Shown here: positions 1-8,390 of the stretch, piece after piece | Position numbering within the stretch: position 1 is the stretch's first letter | Layout of the letters: each line of letters starts with the position of its first letter | Assembly: GCF_018408705.1 (NCBI RefSeq) | Contig: NZ_AP023420.1 | Span: forward strand, 124,001-188,000 | Length of the DNA: 64,000 bases | Source of the DNA: Pusillibacter faecalis | Lineage (GTDB): Bacteria; Bacillota; Clostridia; Oscillospirales; Oscillospiraceae | Direction: 5' to 3' | The notes under the pieces: model-generated | What the model was told of the DNA's origin: nothing | Database searches by the model: none | Seen by the model: the letters and a program-made list of their open reading frames with translations, nothing else | Made by a program: the position numbers and the translations under genes

Positions 1-2
1 CT

Positions 3-140
3 GAAGCAGTTGAACTGGCTGTGGCCGCGGGCGCCATTCGTGGTACGGTGGAAATCATTGATGCCGAAGATGTTCCGCTGCAATACTATCCTGGAAACAC
101 CACCCGAGTGAAAATCAAGGCTGCCGGCGATTTGGCTTAA
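3..140 (+). CDS. C-terminal end of a hydantoinase/oxoprolinase-like protein (partial)
   Basis: The reading frame enters from the left edge and encodes 45 residues before TAA. It reads as a protein tail with a glycine/alanine helix, then a PGN-T-R segment and a final AAGDLA. This resembles, from memory, the C-terminus of the roughly 700-residue HyuA-like hydantoinase/oxoprolinase proteins, ATP-dependent ring-opening amidohydrolases. Such genes sometimes sit beside TctABC transporters and DapA-like lyases, as found from 5.5 kb on. Only the tail is visible, so the family call is tentative; that it is coding is more certain than its name. Confidence 0.45.
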   Translation, partial: EAVELAVAAGAIRGTVEIIDAEDVPLQYYPGNTTRVKIKAAGDLA

Positions 141-146
141 ATTTGC

Positions 147-317
147 ATGGTTATAGGGCTACCAGCCTCTTCTGGCAAATACTCAGCCGAATACAAACTT
201 CCTTTCACGCAAGCCGGTCTCGGCCTTAGCAAACCGCAGCTGACCGTTTCTGCTGAGAAAATCGGGCACAAAATCGTTGGCCTTCGGATGACCACCATCC
301 AGACCAACCAAAAATAG
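147..317 (+). CDS. small hypothetical ORF, 56 aa
   Basis: An ATG seven bases after the previous stop opens 56 codons with protein-like composition (lysine, threonine, glutamine and alternating hydrophobics, ending IQTNQK). There is no Shine-Dalgarno sequence, so it would need coupling to the upstream gene, or it is the remnant of a longer gene whose start was lost. I do not recognise the family. A strong hairpin follows 38 bases downstream, which suits the end of a transcription unit. Confidence 0.25.
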   Translation: MVIGLPASSGKYSAEYKLPFTQAGLGLSKPQLTVSAEKIGHKIVGLRMTTIQTNQK

Positions 318-354
318 GACTTCTGAAACGCCTCTTTTGCGCTACGGAGCCACG

Positions 355-398
355 AACATCCCCCTCAGAACTATCTACCGTTCCGAGGGGGATGTTTT
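355..398 (+). terminator. rho-independent terminator-like hairpin
   Basis: A 12-base stem (355-366 with 385-396) contains a run of five C pairing with five G and is followed by a short T stretch. It would end transcription of the partial gene at the left edge. Confidence 0.6.
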
Positions 399-490
399 GA
401 CCAGGGCGCGGAGTTCAAAATAGACGTTTGTTTTTTCAAATAATGTTACAACGCTGGGGTTTCAAACGCGAAGGCCTGTCGTTCTTCCAG

Positions 491-528
491 GTAGACACTG
501 CGGGATTAAATGGTCTCGCAGTGTCTAC
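491..528. repeat. perfect inverted repeat, 12 to 15 bp arms
   Basis: GTAGACACTGCG at 491-502 is exactly complementary to 517-528. Three further inner pairs (one G-T) extend the stem to 15 with an 8-base loop, followed by TTTACCTTTT. It could be a second terminator or the end of a lost mobile element. Confidence 0.55.
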
Positions 529-1032
529 TTTACCTTTTGTATCTATCCCATTTCAAAAGTCAAGCTGTCAAATCAGCAAGCAGAACAGCCTCCTTTGGGC
601 AGCGGCATCTTCTCTACTCCTGCAGGCTCCGGTTGGGGCATATGGCAGGGACACCCTTCCACTTGTCTTGGCTTAGCAGCATGAAGCATCGGCAATTCCC
701 CTGCCCTGATTGGACAGCCGGAGGTTTTCTCCATGAAGGCGCAGTGTCATGCAGTCATGAAGTGGCTTTGTACCTTCTCATGGATCGGTTCCATCTTCAA
801 CTGCCAATGACAAACAGCTCGTCAGCCGTGAGGAGTATTTACAAAAACTTGAAACCTTACCCGCACCTTGGCAAAAGCGTTTGAGAGATAGGGGGCAAAA
901 CAAGAAAATGACAACAAATGAAACACTTTCCGGTTGTAAATCAGGAACTTCCCTGGTACAATGCCACCTCGGTTGGCCCTTCGTTAAGATATGGACTGAC
1001 CGTGAAACGTATTGAATGGAGTTGTATATCTG

Positions 1033-3816
1033 ATGAGACCCCTCTGCAAACGAAGCTTTTGCACCCTGCTCTCCCTGCTTTTATTATGGCAGTTGATTCC
1101 TCCGCTGCGAGTTGCTGCGGCCAAACCAGCGGTACAGGAGGCTGTTACGATTACACAGGATATCTTTCCGGATTCAAAGTTCCGTCAGTGGCTGGCCAAT
1201 CCGGAGCATTTAAACGGATATGGCGCTGACGGTATTTTTACTGCGGAAGAGCTCTCTGCAATCCGAAAGATGGATGTCTCCCGCCAGGGGATTGCTTCTC
1301 TGAAGGGGATTGAGGTCTTTACTTCTTTAGAACAGCTGATTTGCGGATATAATCAGCTCACTCAACTGGATGTGCGGAAAAATCGCTCTCTAACCTATCT
1401 ATACTGTGCATTTAACCGGATTGAACAGCTCGATCTCTCTGGACTTCATAAATTAACCGCCCTTAATTGCGCGGGCAACACTCTGACTTCTTTAAATCTT
1501 GCCGGGTGTACAGCTCTGGAAGCCGTGTATTGCCGTAATAACCGCCTGACTGCCGTGAATTTTTCAGACAATACGCGCCTGAAACTCATGGATGTATTCG
1601 ACAACCAGCTCACCCGTGTAGACCTTTCCATGCTAAAAGATCTAGAATTCGCCTACCTAGATCACAATTTTCTGACAGAACTGGATTTAAGCCAAAACGC
1701 CAGCCTAGATCCTGTTCACGGAGGCTTTACCGCCCAGAATAACTTTCTTAATACCATTACCCTGCCGGTCAGGGCAGATCTTCTGGTCGCTCCAAGGTTC
1801 TACTCCGAGCAGAATCCAAAAACCGGATATGAGCGTGTGGAATGGTATGAAGACGCCCAACATTCCCGTCCGATCAAAGGGAGCATACAGGCTTCCGGCC
1901 AAACCCTCTATGCAAAGTGGCTCCCGAATGACTATGTGATCCGCTTTGCGGCCAACGGCGGCAGCGGAACCATGCCAGATCAGGCAGCCGTATGGGATAC
2001 GCCTCTCGCCCTGCTTCCCAACCAATTCAGCCGGTATGGATATCGCTTTGTAGGCTGGGAAAACACTTATGGAAACGGAAAATCCTACCAGGATGAGCAG
2101 GAGGTCAGCAATCTAGCCGGCAAATATCAGGGCGAGCGGATAACTCTGTTCGCCAAATGGGCCCCTGTCACATATACAGTAGCCTTTGATGCCAACGGTG
2201 GCAACGGAGCCATGAATTCACAAATCTATACTTACGACCAGGCCGCCGCACTCCCGGAGTGCACATTGACCGCCCCTGAAGGAAAAGAGTTTGCCGGTTG
2301 GTCATCAACCGCCGAAGGCCCTGTCCGCTATCAGGATCGCGGGGAAGTCCGAAACCTGACGGCATCTCAGGGAGAAACCGTTACTCTATACGCCATCTGG
2401 CGAGACCCTATTGAAAACGAGTATTTGGGACAATTGGAGTCCGTGTTTTCCCAATACCCTGCAGACAACTACACAGCTCAAGACTGGAACGCACTTGTAG
2501 AAATCCACTCTGATGCTGTCGAAAAAATCTCTGCCGCCGTAAACAGCGATCAAATGCAAGCTATTGTTTCTCAGGCTGGGCAGGCCATGTCCAAAATCCC
2601 TACTTGTGACTCCCGTGCTCAGGCTGTTGTAAACGCTTGGCGCAGCGATCACAGCATGGTTCTCCAGCAGTCTGGCAATCAGGCGGTGAACGAGGCGTCT
2701 GCCGCTGAGATTTACGAGAATGCGCTCTTGGCTGGCAGCGGAATTACCACCAGCTTCACCGCCGAAGTTCACAAAGACCTGACCACTCCCGCAGATCAGG
2801 AGCGTATTACCGCCCTTGCCCTGCAAGTCGCAGAGGAATCCTTGCAGTCCCTGTCACAATTAGCCGACGCTGCCGCCTGGGCAGATACTCTGAACGGTCT
2901 GTCCGTACGCTCCCTATCAGAAGTGACCTCTTCGTGGCAGCCTACTTATGAGAAGGCTGTTCAGGAAGCAGTCCCCCACACACAGAACCTGACACAGGAG
3001 CTGGTGGAATCTCTTCGTCTCCGAGCCTCTCTGGCCCTGGAAAAGCAGCAAGCGGTTGCCCAACTACACATGGAATACCGCAGCTATGATTTCAATTTGT
3101 ACTCCGACCAGGGAAAACGCGACTTGGAGGAAATCCTGCATGCAGGGCTTTCCAGTATTGAGGCTGCCAGCACCACCGGGTCCATAGCTGGTCTTCTGAA
3201 AAAATCGCAGATGGATCTCCAAGTGATTCCGGACAAGGTGCAAGAGGCAAATCCCTCCCCACTTCCATTTGCAGATATCAAGTCAGACGATTGGTATTAC
3301 AATGCCGTATTATACGTTTACAAACGCAAAATCATGAACGGGTATTCCACCACCGTTTTCAGGCCTGACAGACAGATTTCCCGGGCTCACCTGGCACAGA
3401 TTCTTTACAATTTGGAGGGCCGTCCCGCAGTGGCCGGATCTATCTCTGGTTATCAGGACACCGTACCGGGCGCTTGGTATGAAGACGCTGTTACCTGGGC
3501 TGTACAAAATAATATCCTCTCCGGCTATGCAGACGGCTTTATGCGTCCCAACCGTTCCATTACCCGTCAGCAATTAGCCACCATGTTGTACCGCTATGCC
3601 CAGAGTAGGGGTTACGATGTCAGCCGGCGGGCCGGACTTGACAGCTATGAGGATTCCAATCAGGTGGCCTCCTACGCAGAAGATGCTCTTCAGTGGGCCA
3701 CCGCTGTCGGTATTGTCAATGGCACCAGTTCCTCCATGCTCTCCCCTGCCGGCAATGCCAGCCGCGCTCAAAGCGCCGTTATCCTAATGCGTTTTTGTGA
3801 AAAAGCAATTCAGTAA
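1033..3816 (+). CDS. secreted LRR / InlB-repeat / SLH-domain surface protein
   Basis: A 927-residue surface protein. Residues 1-30 form a signal peptide (basic start, leucine core, AAA before K). About residues 60-240 hold six or so 21-residue leucine-rich repeats, several with cysteine at the ladder position (ICGYN, YCAFN, NCAGN, YCRNN), as in Listeria internalin J. About 280-480 contain InlB B-type repeats (FDANGG, FAGW, TLYAIW). A helical spacer follows, and the last ~180 residues are three SLH domains (FADI..DWYY; YQDT..WYEDA; YEDS..YAEDA) that bind pyruvylated wall polysaccharide. I chose ATG 1033 (GGAG upstream, basic signal-peptide start); an in-frame ATG at 1012 is possible. There is no LPXTG motif, so anchoring is non-covalent. 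Likely role: adhesion or protein binding; the ligand is unknown. Confidence 0.9.
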   Translation: MRPLCKRSFCTLLSLLLLWQLIPPLRVAAAKPAVQEAVTITQDIFPDSKFRQWLANPEHLNGYGADGIFTAEELSAIRKMDVSRQGIASLKGIEVFTSLEQLICGYNQLTQLDVRKNRSLTYLYCAFNRIEQLDLSGLHKLTALNCAGNTLTSLNLAGCTALEAVYCRNNRLTAVNFSDNTRLKLMDVFDNQLTRVDLSMLKDLEFAYLDHNFLTELDLSQNASLDPVHGGFTAQNNFLNTITLPVRADLLVAPRFYSEQNPKTGYERVEWYEDAQHSRPIKGSIQASGQTLYAKWLPNDYVIRFAANGGSGTMPDQAAVWDTPLALLPNQFSRYGYRFVGWENTYGNGKSYQDEQEVSNLAGKYQGERITLFAKWAPVTYTVAFDANGGNGAMNSQIYTYDQAAALPECTLTAPEGKEFAGWSSTAEGPVRYQDRGEVRNLTASQGETVTLYAIWRDPIENEYLGQLESVFSQYPADNYTAQDWNALVEIHSDAVEKISAAVNSDQMQAIVSQAGQAMSKIPTCDSRAQAVVNAWRSDHSMVLQQSGNQAVNEASAAEIYENALLAGSGITTSFTAEVHKDLTTPADQERITALALQVAEESLQSLSQLADAAAWADTLNGLSVRSLSEVTSSWQPTYEKAVQEAVPHTQNLTQELVESLRLRASLALEKQQAVAQLHMEYRSYDFNLYSDQGKRDLEEILHAGLSSIEAASTTGSIAGLLKKSQMDLQVIPDKVQEANPSPLPFADIKSDDWYYNAVLYVYKRKIMNGYSTTVFRPDRQISRAHLAQILYNLEGRPAVAGSISGYQDTVPGAWYEDAVTWAVQNNILSGYADGFMRPNRSITRQQLATMLYRYAQSRGYDVSRRAGLDSYEDSNQVASYAEDALQWATAVGIVNGTSSSMLSPAGNASRAQSAVILMRFCEKAIQ

Positions 3817-4746
3817 AGTGCCGAATCAGATTATACTGAGAGTTTCCGTCATTTTGACGCTCCTGAGAGATGCGTTTGGTATTCTTAATACACGACTTCA
3901 GGCTCACTCTTGACGGCTATCTCGCCAAGCAGAGCTTCGTGGGGCAAGTATGGGCGATTCCTTGGGCGATCTTTCACGCTCCCGCTCCTCACAGGGAGTT
4001 TTCAATTCCTGCAGTCCCGCTCTGACAGCTTCAGTCTCATCCCTTGTACCTCAGGATTTTGGCAGCATTTGCAGTCTCTCCTCCTCTTGTCGTCCAATTT
4101 GGGGCACAAAACAGAGAAATACATATTGCCAAGGCCTCTCTTCGTAAAATACAGAAAATTTTATACAAACTTCCAGTGGTACTCCCTCCGTTTGTGTATT
4201 TTCACTCGCTTTTTGCTGTTTTTATGTCTATAAGCCATCGATTCGAGAGCACTTGATGGTTGGATTCATCCTGATCGACCTCATTGCCGCTAATCGCTGC
4301 GGATATGGAATCATTAGCCGCAGCATCCATGTTGCTTTCCTCAGTGGACTTACCAACGGCTGCCCTCACGCATCGTTCCCCATCTTGTACGGCCAGTCTT
4401 CACTCATCCAGCCAGCTGTGATACGCTTGCGCAGTTACACTGCCGCTTACCGTATATGGGCGCATGCTGAAAAGCCTCTCCTATGCTTCATTTTGGGGGA
4501 TATTGCGTTATGTTGCCCTGGTCCAATAGCAGCTGCTCTTGTCCTCCTCGGCCAACAACTTGACGGAAAGGGCGTCCCTCCAACAGACTTGTCCCTTTAC
4601 CGTTTTATCTCCTGTTTTAAGGAGTCCCCTTTCTCTTCGTCCCCGCTTTCTATGACGGCAGCACGTTTTTCATCCTGTTGAACCTCCTCCCCCACATGCT
4701 CAATAGCGCTTTCATGTCCCGTCAGATATGTGTCCGGCAATGGCTT

Positions 4747-4787
4747 GACCGCCTGGGTGGTAAATACCGCCCAGGCGGTCTTTTTTT
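4747..4787 (+). terminator. rho-independent terminator
   Basis: A 14-base stem (4747-4760 with 4767-4780, one T-G pair), loop TAAATA, then seven T. It is near ideal, yet no intact plus-strand gene precedes it, which suggests a lost gene or an unrecognised RNA. Confidence 0.75.
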
Positions 4788-5297
4788 GTAGTTGGAGGCA
4801 GTGTTCCAGGAGAACGAGCATACACCGCTTGTCCTTGTTGGCGATCTTGTCCTGGCCGGTAGACGCCGTACGTGATGCCATCCCTTCATTTTGCTGCAGA
4901 ATGCCACTTTCTCCCTCAAACCATGTTCTGACAGGTCAGGATCGACTGCCCTGTGCTGCCAAAGATCTTCGATCCATGAATCCCATGTGATATCAGAGCT
5001 CTCTACCAACAGAGTCGAGCAGTCAAACATCGGCGAATTTTGATACAGAGCAGACTTTAGGACATGAATCTCCATGGTTACAAGCAGACTCGGTCCGGAT
5101 TTTATTATTTCGCTCCTTTTACCATTTCCACCCCTTTCTTTTCGTTTTACACATACTGCCATAAATAATTTGAATAGACACAAAGGAGCAGCATTAAAAA
5201 CTCGAATTAACGCAGTGTAAATAAAAAAAGCCCTCTTTTTTTGCTCCAAAACTTTTTTCCAATCAAATTTTAATTATTTTTTATTTTTTAACAAAAG

Positions 5298-5336
5298 AGC
5301 TGCTTTTTTAGATAAAAAAGTAAATAAAAAGCAGCT
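5298..5336. repeat. AT-rich inverted repeat upstream of the catabolic operon
   Basis: AGCTGCTTTTT (5298-5308) is perfectly complementary to 5326-5336. It lies just before the predicted promoter at 5350 and could be a terminator isolating the operon from upstream transcription or a regulatory structure. Confidence 0.45.
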
Positions 5337-5349
5337 GGTATGTGTTCCG

Positions 5350-5379
5350 TTGACACCGCTCACAAAAGTACGATATTTT
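5350..5379 (+). promoter_or_regulatory. candidate sigma-A promoter of the catabolic operon
   Basis: A perfect TTGACA box (5350-5355) is followed after 18 bases by TATTTT (5374-5379). It sits about 180 bases before the DapA-family gene, leaving a sizeable untranslated leader. Confidence 0.45.
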
Positions 5380-5400
5380 TGTAACACGAGCTCGTACAAA
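5377..5400. promoter_or_regulatory. possible operator palindrome
   Basis: ACGAGCTCGT (5386-5395) is a perfect 10-base palindrome overlapping the expected start of transcription and flanked by TTTGT and ACAAA. Regulators of the LysR class bind dyads near such promoters, and a lysR gene closes this operon; the link is inference. Confidence 0.2.
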
Positions 5401-5560
5401 CCTATGTAGAGGAATCTTTCAAGTTTTCTGTATTTCACAAAGGGCGTGAGTTTGAACCAAAATGTAATAAGGAACAGGCGATCCAATCATCACCTACAGC
5501 GATAGCCCTTGGAGAGGGGCTTTAATGAACTACTACTTATAATGCAAGGAGCAAATTACC

Positions 5561-6568
5561 ATGGCTATGAAACCAATCGAACTACAGAGGCATCTGAAAA
5601 AAGGCGGCGTGAGCTACATGGCAGTCACGCCGTTCAAGGAAAATGGCGATGTTGACTATGAGGGGTATCGCCAGAATATCCGCTGGCTGGTTGATAAGAT
5701 TAAGGATTTTGAAAACTGCACCCTGACTCCCTGCGGCAGCAATGGCGAGTTCCCCCACCTGTCCCACGAGGAACACAAGCGGGTTATGCAAATCTGCGTG
5801 GAAGAAGTGAACGGTGCTGTACCCGTCATCTGCGGCACCGGCCGCGCCAGCACACACGAGACCATCGAACTCAGCCGCTTTGCCCAGGAAATTGGTGCTG
5901 ACGGCGTACAGGTGATCCTGCCCTATTACTTCGTCCCCATGGAAGATGGGATGTATGCCCACTATGAAAAGCTGGCAGAGGCCATTGACATTGGTATCGT
6001 GATTTATAACAATCCCGCTTTCTCCGGCTCCTGGATTCAGCCCCCGCTGATGAAGAAAATGCTGGAAGGCTTTGGAGCAAATGGCAAGATCGCAGGTGTG
6101 AAAGACAACACCCCCCATATGATGTCTTTCGATGGCATGGCCAGCGTTGTCAAGCAGTTTGACGTGCCTTTGTACAGCGGTTTTGGTGAAAAGTGGTACA
6201 AGTATCAGTACCCCTGGGGAGCTGATGGTCTGGCCACTCCTTTTGGAAACTTCTTCCCGGAGTATCCCAGAGACGTGTTCCTGGCCTCTCAGAAAAACGA
6301 CAACAAAAAGATTGACGAGCTGATCAGCATGATGCAGCCCTACTATGCGTTTGTCGGCCGCTGCAACGCCGTCCGCAAAGATACCGGCGTCCTCTACAAG
6401 CCCGGCACGGCCATCTATGGCGAGGGCAACTTCCGCTTCGGCGTTGTCAAGGCAGCCATGAACCTGATGGGCCTGCACGGCGGGATCATGCGCCTGCCCT
6501 TGACTGGCCCCACGGAGAAGGAGACCGCTGAACTGAAAGAAATCCTCAAAGGGCTGGGCCTGCTGTAA
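5561..6568 (+). CDS. DapA-family (class I aldolase/dehydratase) protein
   Basis: A 335-residue TIM-barrel lyase of the dihydrodipicolinate synthase/N-acetylneuraminate lyase superfamily. Visible hallmarks are the TPCGSNGE loop (56-63), the IYNNP segment with Tyr149, and the Schiff-base lysine Lys181 in AGVKDNT. Members cleave or dehydrate 2-oxo acids through a lysine Schiff base. The GSNGE variant, length and neighbours do not fit lysine biosynthesis; catabolic relatives include 5-keto-4-deoxyglucarate dehydratase and hydroxy-oxo-acid aldolases. The start follows AAGGAGC with good spacing. It heads the operon with a TctCBA transporter, so it probably acts on the imported acid or a product of it. 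The exact substrate cannot be read from the sequence. Confidence 0.85.
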   Translation: MAMKPIELQRHLKKGGVSYMAVTPFKENGDVDYEGYRQNIRWLVDKIKDFENCTLTPCGSNGEFPHLSHEEHKRVMQICVEEVNGAVPVICGTGRASTHETIELSRFAQEIGADGVQVILPYYFVPMEDGMYAHYEKLAEAIDIGIVIYNNPAFSGSWIQPPLMKKMLEGFGANGKIAGVKDNTPHMMSFDGMASVVKQFDVPLYSGFGEKWYKYQYPWGADGLATPFGNFFPEYPRDVFLASQKNDNKKIDELISMMQPYYAFVGRCNAVRKDTGVLYKPGTAIYGEGNFRFGVVKAAMNLMGLHGGIMRLPLTGPTEKETAELKEILKGLGLL

Positions 6569-6687
6569 GTGCTGATACAGCCACTCGATTTGACCGCACA
6601 AAGGTGTGTAACAGAAATTCCTCGAAACCGCATTTCCAGCAAAACGCTAGACTCTAAAAGAAAAGAGAATATGGAAGGAGCAGACGC

Positions 6688-7809
6688 ATGAAAAGATTAT
6701 TGACTTTGTTTCTCGCACTGGTTATGATTGCCGGCTGTCTGGCTGGCTGCGGAGGCGAACAGTCTGCAAACAATGACCAGTCCGGCGATGCCAACAATCC
6801 TGAAGCGATTGACTGGCCCAAAAAGGACATTGAAATCGCCGCAGCTTACACTGCCGGCGGCACTGCCGATACCTGCGCCCGTGCTCTTGGTGCCATCATG
6901 GGTGAGTATCTGGGTGTGAATATCAATGTAGTCAACGTTACTGGCGGCTCTGGCTCCATCGCTGCGATGCAGGTAGATGGTAAGCCCCACGATGGCTATA
7001 GCTGGCTGGGTGATGTGGCGCACACCGCCTCCGGTTTCCGGGTCATGGAGTATGCAGACATGAGCTGGGAAGATTGGTATGGCTTCTACGGAGCCACTGC
7101 CCCTTATGTCCTGTTTGTGGCTGGCAACTCCCCTTATACAACCTACCAAGAGCTGTTTGACGCCATCGCGGCTGATTCCAGCATAAAATGGGGCAACGCT
7201 GGGTTTGGTTCCATCAATCAGCTCACCGGTCAGCTGATGCTGGACACCCTCGGCCTTAAGGGCACTACTGTCCCCTATAGCGGCGGTCGTGAGGCGGCTG
7301 TGAAGGTCATTGCCGGCGAGGTTGTGTGGTCCTGGTGCGGAATCTCCGACATTATGGACCTGGCTGTGAGTGGTGATATCCGTATCCTGGGCGTCTGCGA
7401 CGCCGATCCTCTTCATGTGGAGGCCGCTTCTGGTGCTTATGATGCGCCTTCCATGCTGACTGACTATCCCGAAATGGAAACACTGGAAGGGCTTTTGTAC
7501 TGGGGCATTCGCGTGCCTCGTGACACCCCCACCGAAGTCGTGGCCAAAATTCAAGAGGCCTTTGAGTACGCTGTGGCAACCGATGAGTTCAAGGAATACT
7601 GTGATTCCAACTCGCTGACTCCCAGCCCCGCTTGCGGTCTTGAAAGCGATGAAATGTGCGCAAGACTGGAGTCCATTTATGCTTGGGGCTTGTATGACCA
7701 AAACCTCGCCGCCGACGGCGTCTCTCCCGAGGATTTTGGCATCCCCCGCATCGAGGACTTCACCTATCCCACCAATGACCGCATCGCCGCGATTACTCCT
7801 TGGCCCTGA
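6688..7809 (+). CDS. tctC: TctC/Bug-family solute-binding lipoprotein
   Basis: A 373-residue extracytoplasmic receptor of a tripartite tricarboxylate transporter. Residues 1-21 are a lipoprotein signal with lipobox LAGC (Cys21), followed by a Ser/Asn-rich linker, as expected for a Gram-positive membrane-tethered binding protein. The mature part has the Bug fold signature (AAYTAGGTADTCAR near the start and GGSGSIAAM). Family members bind citrate, dicarboxylates, aromatic acids and other carboxylates. The start is preceded by GGAAGGAGC. TctB and TctA follow, so the import system is complete. A stem-loop after the gene could keep its mRNA more abundant than that of the membrane subunits. Confidence 0.9.
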   Translation: MKRLLTLFLALVMIAGCLAGCGGEQSANNDQSGDANNPEAIDWPKKDIEIAAAYTAGGTADTCARALGAIMGEYLGVNINVVNVTGGSGSIAAMQVDGKPHDGYSWLGDVAHTASGFRVMEYADMSWEDWYGFYGATAPYVLFVAGNSPYTTYQELFDAIAADSSIKWGNAGFGSINQLTGQLMLDTLGLKGTTVPYSGGREAAVKVIAGEVVWSWCGISDIMDLAVSGDIRILGVCDADPLHVEAASGAYDAPSMLTDYPEMETLEGLLYWGIRVPRDTPTEVVAKIQEAFEYAVATDEFKEYCDSNSLTPSPACGLESDEMCARLESIYAWGLYDQNLAADGVSPEDFGIPRIEDFTYPTNDRIAAITPWP

Positions 7810-7852
7810 TTTACTTGTAAAAGTCAATCAGCTTTTTAACGCGGTTTCGAAA

Positions 7853-7883
7853 CAAGGGGCCGTCCTCCTGGGGCGGCCCCTTG
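7853..7883 (+). other. intercistronic stem-loop between tctC and tctB
   Basis: CAAGGGGCCG (7853-7862) pairs perfectly with 7874-7883. No T-run follows, so it is more likely a 3'-end stabiliser or partial attenuator that favours the binding-protein transcript than a full terminator. Confidence 0.55.
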
Positions 7884-7904
7884 TGTGTAACAGGGGAGGT
7901 ATTC

Positions 7905-8378
7905 ATGAAAGATAAAAAAATAAGCCGCTGGGTAGAGGGCCCCATCATGATTGCTGTGGGTCTGATCGCCCTGATACTGTCTTTGCAAATCCGGAATAAC
8001 CCGGTAAAGGTTGAGGGGGTTCTCAACCTGCTTGTTCAGGCAAAGATGCTTCCCATTGTCGTCTCTGTCCTGATCGTGATTCTGGGTGTGATGCTCACGC
8101 TGCAACTAAACAAGGGTCTGCTGGTAACGCCCAAGATGGACAAGGAGACCTGGCTGCGGGTGCTGGTGCTGACCGCGATGACCCTCGTATATCTCATCGC
8201 GGCCTATTACGCTGGCTTTTTGATCACTACATTTCTTTACTGCTTTGCCATGCTGTTATATCTGAATTGGAAGCAGAAGAATCCTGTCTTCTTGCTGGTA
8301 TTGTCCGCGGTCTACACGGCAGTGACAGTTTATCTGGTGCCCATGATGCTGCATCTGAATTTGCAGCTGCTGCCGTAA
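7905..8378 (+). CDS. tctB: TctB small membrane subunit of TTT transporter
   Basis: A 157-residue membrane protein with four predicted hydrophobic helices (GPIMIAVGLIALIL; MLPIVVSVLIVILGVML; VLVLTAMTLVYLIAAYYAGFLI; a last hairpin ending in VYLVPMML). This is the size and topology of TctB subunits, which are poorly conserved. ATG 7905 is chosen because GGGGAGG precedes it by five bases; an upstream in-frame ATG at 7881 lies inside the intercistronic hairpin. Its stop codon overlaps the ribosome site of tctA, so the two are translationally coupled and should be made in equal amounts. Confidence 0.85.
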   Translation: MKDKKISRWVEGPIMIAVGLIALILSLQIRNNPVKVEGVLNLLVQAKMLPIVVSVLIVILGVMLTLQLNKGLLVTPKMDKETWLRVLVLTAMTLVYLIAAYYAGFLITTFLYCFAMLLYLNWKQKNPVFLLVLSAVYTAVTVYLVPMMLHLNLQLLP

Positions 8379-8390
8379 GGAGGGAAATTC

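Larger units (their letters stand above)
318..1032. other. intergenic region with gene debris
   Basis: No intact gene is visible. After the terminator at 355-398 lies a second perfect inverted repeat (491-528). From about 803 to 1015 one plus-strand frame reads like real protein (a charged stretch with LPAPWQKRL, ending at TGA 1013-1015) but has no start or ribosome site, so it may be the tail of a decayed gene. The start of the SLH protein gene follows directly. Confidence 0.4.
3817..5560. other. 1.7 kb intergenic region without an intact gene
   Basis: Several open frames exist but none has convincing protein composition, start site or family resemblance. Two overlapping minus-strand frames (4722-5249 and 4597-4881) could be one decayed gene with a frameshift near 4880; I do not recognise it. 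A strong plus-strand terminator lies at 4747-4787 with no credible gene before it. From about 5100 to 5530 the DNA is markedly AT-rich and holds an inverted repeat and a promoter for the catabolic operon. Confidence 0.5.

Noticed and set aside
4253..4681. 142-codon plus-strand frame as a gene
   Set aside because: No ribosome site, poor protein-like composition, no recognisable family.
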